Notes under the pieces: model-generated
What the model was told of the DNA's origin: nothing
The model's database searches: none
The model's input: the letters and a program-made list of their open reading frames with translations, nothing else
Assembly (NCBI RefSeq): GCF_029168945.1
Contig: NC_083605.1
Coordinates: forward strand, 25,123,280 to 25,187,279
Length of the DNA stretch: 64,000 nt
Source: Cannabis sativa
Lineage: Eukaryota > Streptophyta > Magnoliopsida > Rosales > Cannabaceae
Reading direction: 5' to 3'
Shown: piece after piece, positions 1-10,513 of the stretch
Layout of the letters: each line of letters opens with the position of its first letter
Position numbering within the stretch: the first letter of the stretch is position 1
Made by a program: the position numbers and the translations under genes

Positions 1-417
1 CCAGAGGAAAGAATTCCAGAGGTCGAAGTCCCAGAATATGTAGTCGCAGAGACAACGAAGTTTAAAGCTTGCCAAGTCCCCTTCCAAGAAGGAACGTCTC
101 CAAAAAGAAAAGGAGGCCCGCGTTTTGTCAATTATACTAAACTGGCAGTCCCTCGCGATCATATCTATGCGATCGAAGAGAAAAACATAGTCTTCAGAAA
201 GCCTTCGCTAATCAGAGGAAATCGTGACAAGTGAGATCCAAAAAAATTTTGCAAATATCATAAGGACATTGGCCATACCACTCTGGAATGCTGGTTCTTG
301 CAGGACGTCGTCGAGGAACTGATTAGACGAGGAGAATTTGGTAAGTACAAGAAGAACGGAGAAAACCATCCCCAGGCGAATGAGAATGACGACACAAACA
401 ATGCGAGTGGTTCATGA
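1..417 (+). pseudogene. Tat-lineage Ty3/gypsy gag, C-terminal part (decayed)
   Basis: Frame 1 reads from the window edge as the C-terminal part of a plant gypsy Gag, the capsid/nucleocapsid protein. A linker is followed by a Cys/His segment at about 250-300 (CKYHKDIGHTTLECWFL) and the basic stretch EELIRRGEFGKY, which is typical just before the protease in Tat-clade elements. Two in-frame stops break it: TGA at 232 and TGA at 415. The same frame runs on into the protease segment, so this is one decayed gag-pol and not a separate gene. The 5' LTR and most of gag lie outside the window. Lineage is judged from motif wording by eye. Confidence 0.75.
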
Positions 418-420
418 ACT

Positions 421-1392
421 CCCTGTACTATCTTAACTATTATCGGAGGACCAAATATTGGTGGAGATTCCAAGAATTCACAAGAGCGATATGCCAAGGA
501 GGCAAGAGAGAAACCGCTCACCAGTGTAAATAATCTTAGTGAGCGACCTGAAAAGTTTTTTAAGAAGGAATGTGATGACATAACCTTTATGGAGAGTGAT
601 GCTAGGTGGGTACACCATCTCCACACTAACACACTCGTAATAGTCGTGAATATTGGAGGAGATAATGTCCATCAAGTCCTAGTGGACAATGTAAGTTTAG
701 TCAATCTCCTTTATTTCCAAGCTTTCAAGCAAATGGGGTTACAGGAGAAGGACTTACGACTAGTAACCTCGAGTATTTATGGGTTCACTGGAGATACAAT
801 CACATTGAAGGGAATGATTAAGTTTCCTATTACTCTCAAGTCAATGGTTGATTTTGCAGTGATTGCCCAATATTCTGCATACAACGCAGTGATAGGTCGT
901 CCAATTTTAAAAGAGATGAAGATAGTGACCTCAATCTATCATCTTTCATACCCTGCCCCTGCGGGTGTGGGATCCGTGCGAGGAGTCCAGTCAGATTCAA
1001 GGGAATGTTATAACATAGCACTGAAACTTGCAAAAAAGAAGAAATCGGTAAATGTTATATATTTACTTGAATCACCTCCTCCTCGACAGGAGATCTTCAG
1101 AATCGAGGAAATACCGCATGTTGAAAAAGCTGACTTGGATCCGAGAATCCTCGATTATACAAATATTGCACAGGCTGTAGAAGAGATAATTGAGGTACCA
1201 ATCGATTCTTTCGATCATAGTAAAGTTTTGAAAATTGGTTCTAAACTAACATTTCAACAGCGTGAAAAGCTTGACACCTTTCTCAAACAGAATCTGGATG
1301 TTTTCGTGTGGAAACATTCAGATATGGTCGAGATATCGCCTGAGGTCATGTGTCATCGATTGAACATCGACCCAGAAGTGCGAGGTATCTGA
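421..1392 (+). pseudogene. Tat-lineage gypsy protease region of pol (decayed)
   Basis: This continues the gag frame. It starts with a linker carrying TIIGGP and the motif SQERYAKEAR, then a retroviral-type aspartic protease domain around 640-1000. The catalytic triplet, expected as D-T/S/N-G, reads D-N-V in VLVDNVSLVNLLYF, so the essential glycine is lost. The downstream segment YNAVIGRPILKEMK, with its G-R-P-x-L signature, is well kept. A region entering RT follows (HRLNIDPEVRG) before TGA at 1390. In a live element the protease would process the Gag-Pol polyprotein; this copy should not. Family assignment rests on the order gag-PR-RT-RH-INT and these motifs. Confidence 0.75.
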
Positions 1393-2090
1393 CAGAAGCA
1401 CTACAAAATGGACCTCACGAGGTACCAAGCGCTCAAGGAAGAAGTAGATCGCCTCTTAGCGTGTGGCTTCATAAGGGAGTCATTCTACCCATACTGGTTA
1501 TTAAACCCCACTCTTGTACCAAAGCCAAACGGCTCATGGTGCACATGTGTTGATTTCATAGATTTAAATAAAGCATGTCCTAAGGACAGCTTCCCTTTAC
1601 CAAGCATTGACCAACTTATTGATGCTACCGCAGGTCATGAACTCCTTAGTTTATGGATGCATACTCGGGATACAATCAAATTTTGATGTATGAACCAGAC
1701 CAGAAGCATACTTCTTTCATCACAGATCGAGGTTTGTACTGTTATAAGCTAATGACTTTCGGTTTGATAAATGCAGGAGCTACATATCAAAGGTTCGTTA
1801 ACATGATGTTCACAGATCTAATAGGAGAGACAATGGAGGTGTATGTTGATAATATGCTCGTAAAATCTCAACATACAAAAGACCACGTCGCTCACCTGGA
1901 AGCCATGTTCAGAATCCTAAGACACTTTAATATGCGACTTAACCCCTTAAAATGCATCTTTGGGCTCAGGAAAATTCCTCGACTTTATGGTAAACTAGCG
2001 AGGAATCAAAGCCAATCTAGTAAAAATAAAAGCATTGGTGGAGATGCGATCTCCCACCAAACCAAAAGAGGTCCAAAGCCTCACAGGTAA
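1393..2090 (+). pseudogene. Tat-lineage gypsy reverse transcriptase (frameshifted, catalytic mutation)
   Basis: RT begins right after TGA 1390, in the same frame (YQALKEEVDRLLACGFI), and runs through CVDFIDLNKACPKDSFPLP. A frameshift near 1650 moves it to another frame at MDAYSGYNQILMY, and it continues through FGLINAGATYQRFVN. The catalytic box, normally YVDD, reads YVDN in VYVDNMLVKSQ, which removes one of the two paired catalytic aspartates. The distal part (RLNPLKCIFGL) degrades by about 2050. The polypeptide would be inactive even without the frameshift. This is the central part of the plus-strand gag-pol relic. Confidence 0.8.
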
Positions 2091-2209
2091 AGTTACTTCA
2101 TTAAATCACTTTATATCACGTTCTTCTGACAAATGTAAAGAATTCTTTCAGATCTAAAAGGTAATATAAAAGTTTTAGTAGATTGATAAATGTGAGGAGG
2201 CTTTCCAAG

Positions 2210-3080
2210 CCCTAAAAATGCACTTGTGGCAAGCCCCAATACTGTCCAAGCCAATGCCTGGAGAAATTTCGTCAATTTACCTAGCAGTGTCCGAATACGC
2301 AATTACTTTAGTACCAATCCACGAAGACCAAGGTAAACAACATCCAGTATACTACGTGAGAAGCATCTTTTGGATGCTAAAACTCGTTATCCACAAATGG
2401 AACATTTAGCATTTGCACATGTGGTTGCTTCCCGGAAGTTACGACCTTATTTTCAAGCACACAACATTGAGGTATTAATAAACTACCCTTTACAACAAGT
2501 GTTAGCAAAACCAGAAACGTCAGGAAGGTTACTCAAATGGCCAGTAGATTTTAGTCAATTTGACATTAGATACAAGCCAAGATCGGCAATCAAGGGACAA
2601 GCCCTTGTTGATTTTATTCTCTTGTTTCCAAGTGATGAGGTGACACTAGTTACAGAAGAGCGAGTAGACCCCGATGTACCACCGGGCGAAGGTTGGACTT
2701 TGTATGTTGACGGGGCATCCAATAGAGAGGGATTAGGTGGTGGAATAATTCTTATAAGCCCCAACAAATTCAAGGTGCACGCTGCCTTGAGGTTTGAATT
2801 TCCTACATTGAATAATGAAGGCAAATATGAAGCCTTAATTACAGGGTTAAAGCTTGCTCTTGAAATGAAAGTTGAATACCTCGAAGCATTCAACGACTCG
2901 TAAATTGTAGTTTGCCAAGTCAATGGAGAATATCTGGCCAGAGGAGGGCGTTTGGCCAAATACCTTTCCTACACTTGTGAATTATTAAATAAATTTAAAA
3001 AGATAATTTTTAGTATAATACCTTGTGCTTACAATTCTCATGCAGATGCTTTGGCACATTGTCCTCGACAAGAGAAGTAG
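2210..3080 (+). pseudogene. Tat-lineage gypsy RT connection and RNase H (decayed)
   Basis: Positions 2210-2400 encode the RT-RNase H tether with the signatures YLAVSEYAITLV and HPVYYVRS. After a frameshift near 2365 it continues as ETRYPQME-type sequence (KTRYPQMEHLAFAHVVAS, KLRPYFQAH). A tether with IKGQALVDFIL leads to an RNase H domain from about 2690: the first catalytic Asp is in WTLYVDGASN, the Glu in NNEGKYEAL, and an Asp in FNDS. A TAA then interrupts at 2901, but the same domain resumes through CQVNGEYLARGGRLAKYL to NSHADALAHCPRQ near 3075. In an active element it would degrade RNA in RNA:DNA hybrids; here it is broken. Confidence 0.75.
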
Positions 3081-3299
3081 AATTACTCTATGTAATTCCT
3101 GTTGATGTCTTAACCTATCCGACTATTCATGGAGAGGAGATGATGGAGGTCGATACGATCAAGAAGGTCACCTGAATGACCCCAATCGTTAACTACTTAA
3201 CAACAAGAGTGCTTCCAGATGATAAGACCGAAGCTAAAAAACTGTGATATCGAGCCGCCCGATATGTCATTTATGACGATAAGCTATATCGTAGAAGTT

Positions 3300-4345
3300 T
3301 TAGTCAACTGTTGCTTAAGTGCATCGATGGAAATGAATGCGACTATATACTCCACGAAGTGCATGGTGGGATATGCGGCAACCACGCCGGAGGTAATTCC
3401 CTTGCTTTAAAAATTATGAGGCAAGGAGATTACTGGCCGACATTGCAAGCAGACACAACTAGCTTCGCCAAGAAATGTGACAAGTACCAATGAATAGCGA
3501 CCTATGTAAATAGGCCACCTAGCCAATTAAACTCTATCACTAGTCCTTGGTCATTTGCGGTTTGGGGCATAGATTTAATTGGTGAATCGCCAAAAGAAAA
3601 AAGAGGACCAAAATATATCGTAATCGCTGTGGACTACTTCACAAAGTTGGCCAAAGCTAATCCTCTTGCAACCATAACGACCTCAAAGTTATGCGAGTTT
3701 GTCTATAGTGCTATCATCTCCAGGTTTGGCATCCCTTATAAACTAATTTCTGACAATGGTAAGAAATTTTATTGTAAGGAGATGCATCAACTGTGTGATG
3801 ACTTGGGATTCGAATTTTTTTTTTCAGTAGTCGCATATCCTTAAAGTAATGGACAAACTGAAGCAGTCAACAAAATCATCAAGCATACCATAAAAGGTAA
3901 GCTCAAAGAAAAGAAAGGTATGTGGCTAGAGGAACTTCGACAAGTTTTATGGTCATATAATACAACTCCTCGCTCAACGAGCGGTGAAACCCCCTTCTCG
4001 CTTTCTTATGGGTGTGAGCCATCGTACCAGTCGAAGTTGGAACAGGATCTTTGAGAAGAGACGTCTTCAATATAGACAGCAATACAGAAAATTAGTTGCT
4101 ACAACTCAATTTTCTAGAGGAAAAATGCGATCAGGCTCATTTGAAAAATGCAGCCTATCAACAGCGAACAACTCGCTATTTCAACTCAAAGCTTAAGGAA
4201 AGGAACCTGCGAGTAGGAGATTTAGTGATGCGCAAATTTATGCCTAATACGCGTAATCTCTAAAAAATTGGCAATGCGACTTATCGATTATCTAATTTCG
4301 ACGGTACAGCCATCAAAAGAGCTTAGAATGGTGAAAGTTTAAGTA
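3300..4345 (+). pseudogene. Tat-lineage gypsy integrase (decayed)
   Basis: The N-terminal zinc-binding segment is at about 3355-3490: HEVHGGICGNHAGG, then KKCDKYQ in place of an intact CxxC. The rve core follows. The catalytic residues can still be seen in order: Asp in WGIDLIGE (about 3570), Asp in ISDNGKKF (about 3755) and Glu in SNGQTEAVNK (about 3860). The C-terminal part includes WSYNTTPRSTSGETPFSLSYG and LRVGDLVMRKF, and ends around 4345 in sequence resembling the usual DG-x-x-I-x-R-A-W-N tail. Stops at 3491, 3842 and later, plus frameshifts, make it non-coding. This is the last domain of the plus-strand pol; no chromodomain is seen, consistent with Tat. Confidence 0.75.
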
Positions 4346-4930
4346 TTACTATCAATAGTAATCATATGTATTTATACTTAGTCAATTTATTTCATAAACT
4401 GTACTAAGTATAGGGGTATAACCATTAATACTATACTATTGATTAATTAATGAAATTTTCAAAGTTTTAGAACTTTTATCTGCATTATTCGCAAGTTTGA
4501 ATACTTTAAATCATCACACCAAGCTATGAATAGATCCACGAAAACTTTTACAAAAATAAAATAAGTATTAATTATAAATGCAACTTAACAATGTGAGTAC
4601 CCGTGTACCGCTAAATAAGTATGCAAAAGAAATATCCTCGAAATGATATGATGTTCGATAACATAAGTTAAATAAGTTGTTTAAAGTACAAAACGCGAGT
4701 ATCCATGTACCGCTAAAAAAGAAAGGAAGTTCAACAATACAAAAGAAATTAAGGAAAAACTAAGGGGCTGGAGTGTTGGGATCATCCGCGACCTTTCTAG
4801 CAGCACCATCTACGACTTCCTTTGCATTCACATTTTTCAGCATTCTCAGGGTAAAGATTTCCCTTAAGTCCCTGGGTCTCAGTAGGCGACATAGCGTGAA
4901 ATGTATCGACTATTTTAACTGCCTCCTCTA
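4346..4930 (+). repeat. 3' non-coding region of the Tat element with a short direct repeat
   Basis: No coding potential is visible after integrase. The stretch contains a diverged direct repeat about 104 bp apart: GTACCCGTGTACCGCTAAA near 4596 and GTATCCATGTACCGCTAAA near 4700. Such spacers between pol and the extra antisense ORF are usual in Tat elements. The rest is AT-rich with nothing I can name. Confidence 0.4.
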
Positions 4931-4939
4931 CGAGAAATG

Positions 4940-6840
4940 GGAAGTCGAAGTCAGGCAGCTTGGACAAGGTAGTGTAAATGTAATCAGAGACAACCTGATC
5001 ATATTGCTTCCTCTAGATCTCCTTTTCATTCTCAAGGTGACAACCGAGTTCATCAACTCGTGATTCCAAGACTTTGACTTTTTCCTCTGCTTACTCCTTA
5101 GCTTTCCACGATCTTTGATATCTTTGTCCTTCATGGTCACTTCCAGCTTCAGTTTCTTTACGCTGTCTTGTAGAAGCGAGTTCTGCTTCCTCAGAAGATA
5201 AAGCTCTTTGGAACCTGCGACAAAAGCCCGTGAGAACATGGTCATAAATTGCGATGCCAATTCTATAGAGCGTGGCATCAAGTCCTCGGCAAGAACCCCC
5301 TCAACCTTAGAGATGAACTCATCATCACAAATTTTTCTTTAAGAGCTATAAAACACGGGCCCTGACAGCAGGATCGATGACAACTTTTTTCCCCTTGTCT
5401 TGGGCAGTTTTGTGCTGCTTCTTTGACGAGTCAGCCACCTACGTAGGAACATTGTCGCTTTTCCTCTTCTGCAAAATGACTGGAGAAGTTGTCATAGTAA
5501 CAACCTTAGGCTTTCGGTTGAAAGTTGGAGCTTGCTTCAGGAAAGTGATCTCTACATGAAGATCATAAGAGAAGAACTCATTCTCAACATAAAAGAAGTG
5601 TATATGGAAAACACATTACCTGATGTTGGTCTCGATGTTTGTTTCGATAGACACTTAACTATTCTTTCCTTTTGTTTCTCAGAAGGCTCCTTATATACTT
5701 GTTCTCGCTGAAGACTGGCATTCTTAGGGATGAGTTTGTGTTCTCATAATTTTACAGTTGTGCATAGCAGTCACCAATCGCGATCTTGAACAAGCAAGCC
5801 ACCTAAAACTTCAGCGATCTCCCTAAGGGCAGGGTCCAGTACAGGTCGAGCCGGTCTATCTGGAATAAATAAAAGCAAACATTAGCAACGATACAAAGTA
5901 ATAAAAATATATGCTAAGTGTCAGGATATGCGACGTACTAGGTCGTCGATTGAAGTCAGTTCTAACTCCTGGCACTTTAAACTCATAGAAGCATTTGGAT
6001 TTCCAATCTCTCATATTGGAAACTGTACCTTCTACCCCGTTAATTTTAGAGTTAGCCCATTTACTAAAGCAATAAAAACCATTATCATGGCCGACGCTCT
6101 TCATGTCATAAAAATAGCTGAAGTCCTCTATCATTGGTTCCCCTTGAACATACTCCATGTACATCATAGAAAATCCTAGTATTATGCGATAACTATTTAG
6201 AGTTAGTTAGAAGGGAGGGACATCATAATGTCTAAGGATGGCCTTCACAAAAGGGTGAAAAGGCAGTGTCACCCCACATCACAGGATAGGAATCGAGACC
6301 ACTACATCTCGTGTAGGGATGATCGCAAGATTTTTGAAGGGAAGGTGAGGTCACTGGGATGCCGAAGGTCTTAAGCTCCATATGCGAACTAAATTCAGCC
6401 GTGCAGGTCTAATTTCGTAACTTGCGAGACCAGATCCTCGCATGAAAATTGTTCGTTTAGTTAGGTATTATCGACTGAATCCGTCTTGTTTCCTTCATCC
6501 TCCCTCTCTTCCTTAGAATTATGATTAGGTACCTCGAAGTCCTCTCCCATTTCTTCAACCTCGGTGTTAGGGGTATGTCTCGAGTGAATGAGATAGTTCT
6601 GGGCTGACCACGTGGAATCACTATCACGTAATTTGATCGTCACTGGCTCAACAAGTTCTTGAACCATCCTATCTATCTCATTAGTAGATAGCTAGCACTG
6701 GCAGATCCTTGTAGTAGGGGCTTTGTCCTCAGATATCGAGGTGGATATGAAGTTGTTGCTTCTTTCAAGCTCATCAGCAAAGGTCCCTCCTCTAGAATCA
6801 AGCATCTAGCTATCCGACAAGTCACTCATTTGAAAGATAG
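4940..6840 (-). pseudogene. Antisense extra ORF (aORF) of the Tat element, decayed
   Basis: Read on the minus strand, a broken protein begins with MSDLSDS near 6832, with stops soon after, and continues through MVQELVEPVTIKL (from 6667). At about 6167-5930 it has the block FSYFYDMKSVGHDNGFYCFS plus KINGVEGTVSNMRDWKSKCF, and near 5830-5780 RPARPVLDPALREIAEVLG. It ends in a coiled-coil-like, Lys/Glu-rich tail at 5281-4940 (MPRSIELASQFMTMFSRAF, LLRKQNSLLQDSVKKLKLE). This matches the 'putative gypsy type transposon' proteins annotated in plants, known as an antisense additional ORF between pol and the 3' LTR in Tat elements. Its function is unknown. Several frameshifts, or introns I cannot place, separate the blocks. 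Confidence 0.6.
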
Positions 6841-6937
6841 AAGATCTTTTCAGTGTGGTGAAAGTGCGAAACTAACAAAGTGCCCTCACGCGCACAAAGT
6901 TCAGAAATAGAAAAAAATAAGAGAACTGACCAGAAAT

Positions 6938-7375
6938 CTCAAGAAATTGTTGGGTGTATCTCAGTAACATAATGGTCATATCGCTACATGAGAATTAAGG
7001 TACTAAAACACACCCACCATTTCGAGAATATAGTCAATCCTTGCAAAAAGTAAGTCGCAAAGTTAAAACTAACTGTGTACCTCAAGAAACGGCTGGGGGT
7101 ATCTCAATATCCCAAGGGTCATGCATTCCATGCATGAACATTGATTTAATGGGACACACCTACCATTTCAAAGAACCTAGTTAGTCCCAATAAGCAATTA
7201 CAAAGCAAGAAAAATGAAAACTAACCGCATGTCTCAAATGGCTAGGTGTTTCACAGTGACCCAAGGAACATGCGAAGGATGCATGAGCATTAAGTTACTG
7301 TGACACACCCACCATTTTAAAGACTCAGATAGTTTCCATAACAAAAGCACACATTAAAAGCTAAAAAACCCTCAG
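6938..7375 (+). repeat. Tandem repeat, three copies of 143-152 bp
   Basis: Three diverged head-to-tail units start at 6938, 7081 and 7233. Each opens with CTCAAG/CTCAAA, then a segment like GGGTGTATCTCAGTAAC, then CAT...ATGAGCATTAA, then GACACACCCACCATTT, and an A-rich spacer. The array lies between the antisense ORF and the probable LTR of the Tat element. Tandem subrepeats in this position are known for this lineage and can seed satellite DNA. Confidence 0.75.
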
Positions 7376-7946
7376 AATCATTAAATTCTAGCAAAAGAGA
7401 GGGTTTAAAGGCTTGGTATTGGTCTGATAGAGTTATTTCTGGGTATTCGAATATTCAGAAATATACGCCAACATTCAAGATACTCGTCAAAAACTCACGA
7501 GTACTCGAAGTACTCAGGGAGAAGTATGCAAGCACTCAAAGTGTTCTTCCTTAAACTCGTGATTACTCAAGTTTCAGGTATATATTTCCCAAAAAAATAG
7601 GTATTTTGTCAAAAGACAAATAACAAATCCTATTATCTCATGCATTTTCTACCCCTAAAAGCACAGAATACGCATAAATTCTCAGAGAAAGAAAAATAGT
7701 TATAGAAGTTCTAGTCAGCTAACATTGAAGTACAATCTCTCTTCAAATGATTTTGTGGATATCAACAGCTTCAAAATCCTTCGAAAACTCAGAAAAATGC
7801 AAACTATTTTTTTGAGAATTCAAAATTCAGAAGGGAGAAAGAGGAGGAAAATGAAAATGAGAGGGAAATGAATAAATGATCATTTCGTATCAGAAAGTTT
7901 AAATACTAATATCCCTCATTTATTGGGATGAAGACACGTGGCAAAG
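7376..7946. other. Non-coding 3' region of the Tat element with a purine-rich tract
   Basis: No gene is seen. Positions 7823-7871 are nearly all purine on the plus strand (GAAGGGAGAAAGAGGAGGAA at its core). This could be the polypurine tract of the plus-strand element, or equally a pyrimidine-rich leader of the antisense ORF. I cannot place the 3' LTR start from it. Confidence 0.3.
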
Positions 7947-8637
7947 TGTTGACCTTGCTTTTAGCCAACGACAGTGAGTCAATTAATAAGTGATTAGAAA
8001 TGTAATTAAGACAGAGCAAAAATTAGTAAAAAATAAAGAACACAAGATTTTAAAGAAGTTGAGTTCCTTTAGTTCAGTAATAGCCTACTCCCCTTAGATT
8101 GTATTGACTTGAGAACAAAGAACAGAGTGTTTCCTCTCTCAAAGCTCTCACAGTGAAATCTCTGAGTATTTTCTCTTAGATCTCTTTCTAAAGCAATTCT
8201 TATGACCTGTTACAGTGAAGCTAGGTCACTATTTATAGGGCTAAATGCATGAGGGAAGGTTTCCCTTTTGCTTACAATATCTATAATTGGTAAGAACATA
8301 TATTACATATTTAGAATACATGAAATGGGGGATTGAGACAGCTTGTGTATCTCTCTGGAACGATCCCATGATTGTAGGGATTGCTTTTGTGCTTGAGCTT
8401 CACGATATTAGCTCTGAAGTAGTTAAGTCTTGATACACCGGTCGGAGAGGTAACTTCACTCTTTGCTCGGATCATCAGCCCTTTGCTCTACTCGGTCAAG
8501 TAGACTTTGTGCGTGCAAATGTGTTACTTGAAGTTTTTTCGAAACATTTCTCCAGCCAAGTGTAAAGAATAATCACACGTGTCACTAATACATATTGCCA
8601 CATCATAGTGCAAAAAATAGGATACCATAAAGGAATG
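7947..8637 (-). mobile_element. Solo LTR (minus orientation), same family as the LTR at 38.5-39.3 kb
   Basis: On the minus strand it starts TGGTATCC and ends GGTCAACA. It matches the 5' LTR at 38492-39343 at both ends (GGATACCA and TGTTGACC on the plus strand) and around the TATA/leader zone; CTATTTATAGGG near 8230 is a minus-strand TATA box. The flanks are CAAAG (7942-7946) and TAAAG (8638-8642), a 4-of-5 target duplication, so this is a complete insertion reduced to one LTR by unequal recombination. It interrupts the 3' end of the plus-strand Tat element. Length is 691 bp against 852 bp for the relative. Confidence 0.65.
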
Positions 8638-9690
8638 CCTAAGGTCTCATAATCCAACGGTTATCCATAACCACACCTGCACAGACTCCAAAGAGTTTTG
8701 ATGATGTGGCACCTCAAATGGATTAAAAGTAATAATTACAGCTGTCTTTTCAAAACCCTCGACAAGACAACCAAAAGTCACCATCTCGTGACAATCTATC
8801 TCCTACCTCTCGCTTATAGTTTCCCTTGTGACATAGCTGTCAATTACAACTAGGGGCACGTGTTATAGTGTGAATTTTTCACCTAGAAACTCAAGACCAG
8901 GCTCTCATAAAAATAACACGTGGACTCACTCGAGGAGTGCTGAGCTGTCAGAAGGAGACCACTTGAGTAAAAACCTCGCCTGAACCAGACTCAGCGAGAT
9001 GATGTGACCTTGACACAGTCTAGTCTCATTATTACACCTCGCATGATGCTGGACTGAAGACTGGGTTTAAGACTTCCATATACCAAGATATATGCGATGT
9101 CCATAAAGGTTTTCCTGCAAGTTAGTAAATATCGATTCTTTACTCAGCGAGTTATTCTGGATGACCTAATGCACTCGATAACCCGATAAGGACTCGTATG
9201 TCCTAAGTTATCGACTTTTTACAAGAGATCCATATACGCATCTCAAATAGGACGCATATATCTTAAACACGTGAGACTCAATTAGTCTTGTACGCATCTT
9301 AAGCCCACGAGCTTATTTGAGAATATGAACAGACAACTCGCACCACCAAGGTCACATACGTTGCTATAGTTAGTGAATTGGGCCGAAACTGTTCTTCATT
9401 TATTATATTTATGTTTCTACTGATTTAAATGTTGATATTCAATGTAAAAACGGATTGATAATTAATCAAGTTCTATACAATCAAAGAACACTTACTTTGT
9501 ATATAAAAGAGTGATCCAATATGAAATGAACAAGACAGAAACCCTTGCAACAGTAGACTAAGCAGATCGTGATCTGACTGAACCACTATACTTTCATTGT
9601 GTTATTTATATTTTCCAGTACGTCTGAGTGTCCATTCATTGAATACTCACCATTCTAGGTGGAGTAATCGCATACTTTAATACTCTATTT
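8638..9690 (+). repeat. Probable 3' LTR region of the plus-strand Tat element
   Basis: There is no coding capacity. A plus-strand TATA-like box (TGTATATAAAAGAG, near 9497) is followed about 150 bp later by a T/A-rich end and loss of similarity to anything to the left. Several ACACGTG/CACGTGTT elements (8875-8925) look like LTR promoter boxes. I cannot fix the TG...CA ends because the partner LTR is outside the window, so this is inference from position. Confidence 0.3.
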
Positions 9691-9756
9691 TAAAATTTTT
9701 TTTGGTGTTGTTAAAATTTCTCCAACAATACTAATTAAAAAAGAAAAGGTCATAAA

Positions 9757-10180
9757 AAATAGAAAAAATAGTACAAACTTATTTATAACAACACATAATG
9801 ATTTATAAGTCCACATAAGATGTATTCGAAACACAACTAAAAGAAAAAATAAAAAAAAATCACGATCCTTGTGCACAGGTACCCACACACTCATGGGCAT
9901 AGTTATGCCATCCACCAAGGGCACAAGTTGCACAAATATGAAACTTTTAATTCTTCCATTAGACTTTACACAGTGTTTGGACACATAAAAAAAGTTGCGG
10001 ATACCAATTTTCATGACAAAAAGATAAATCTATTTTCTTAATTTTTTTTTATAATTGAAATAAATTTTAAAAAAATAAAAAAAATCGGTACAAACTTATT
10101 TACAATGACAAGGAATGGTTTCACAATCCATGTGGGATGCATTTGGAACACAACTAAAAGAAAAAAACAATAAAAAAAGA
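9757..10180. repeat. Diverged tandem duplication of about 325 bp
   Basis: The stretch GTACAAACTTATTTA...ACACAACTAAAAGAAAAAA at about 9769-9850 recurs at about 10091-10167 with mismatches. In both copies it is followed by a CTTGTGCAC/CTTGTACAC segment and a CACACAC stretch. It lies at the broken C-terminal end of the minus-strand gypsy gag, so it may be a duplicated gag/3' region. No other function is seen. Confidence 0.45.
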
Positions 10181-10182
10181 AT

Positions 10183-10508
10183 TCAATAATAAAATTCTGA
10201 TGCTTGTACACTGGCGTTCACACACTTCTCCTCCTTATTCTTCTGTGGCATGGGAGAAGTGTTAAACTTCCCCTTTTTGCCATTGTTCCTCCCAGATTTG
10301 TTGGTGCTGCACTTATTTTGTAGTGTTTTTACCACTAGAGGTCTGAGCATCATTGTTATTGCATGCCTGTGTGCCTGGTGGGTCATGAGGATGTTGGGTG
10401 CCTCATGACTACTTGCTACTGGGCCTATCGTATGGCTTCCTCAAGTTTGATGAAGTTGTCTGCTCTATCGACGAATTCTTTCATGTTGTTGGTGGATATC
10501 CTCTTGAT
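10183..10508 (-). pseudogene. Minus-strand gypsy gag, C-terminal fragment
   Basis: On the minus strand, from 10508 leftward, the protein reads IKRISTNNMKEFVDRADNF and IKLEEAIR, then TAG, then a basic Asn/Lys-rich region (NKSGRNNGKKGKF). This is the usual end of a plant gypsy capsid domain (helices with R/A-D-x-F-I-x-x-E-E-A) followed by a basic tail. It continues the gag segment at 24233-24650: the two are contiguous once the copia-1 insertion is removed, apart from one frame change at the junction. No pol follows to the left, so the element is truncated here. Confidence 0.65.
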
Positions 10509-10513
10509 ATCTT

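Noticed and set aside
7947..8637. Dedicated promoter of the antisense Tat ORF
   Set aside because: LTR-like ends, flanking near-identical 5-mers and similarity to 38492-39343 show a solo LTR inserted later.
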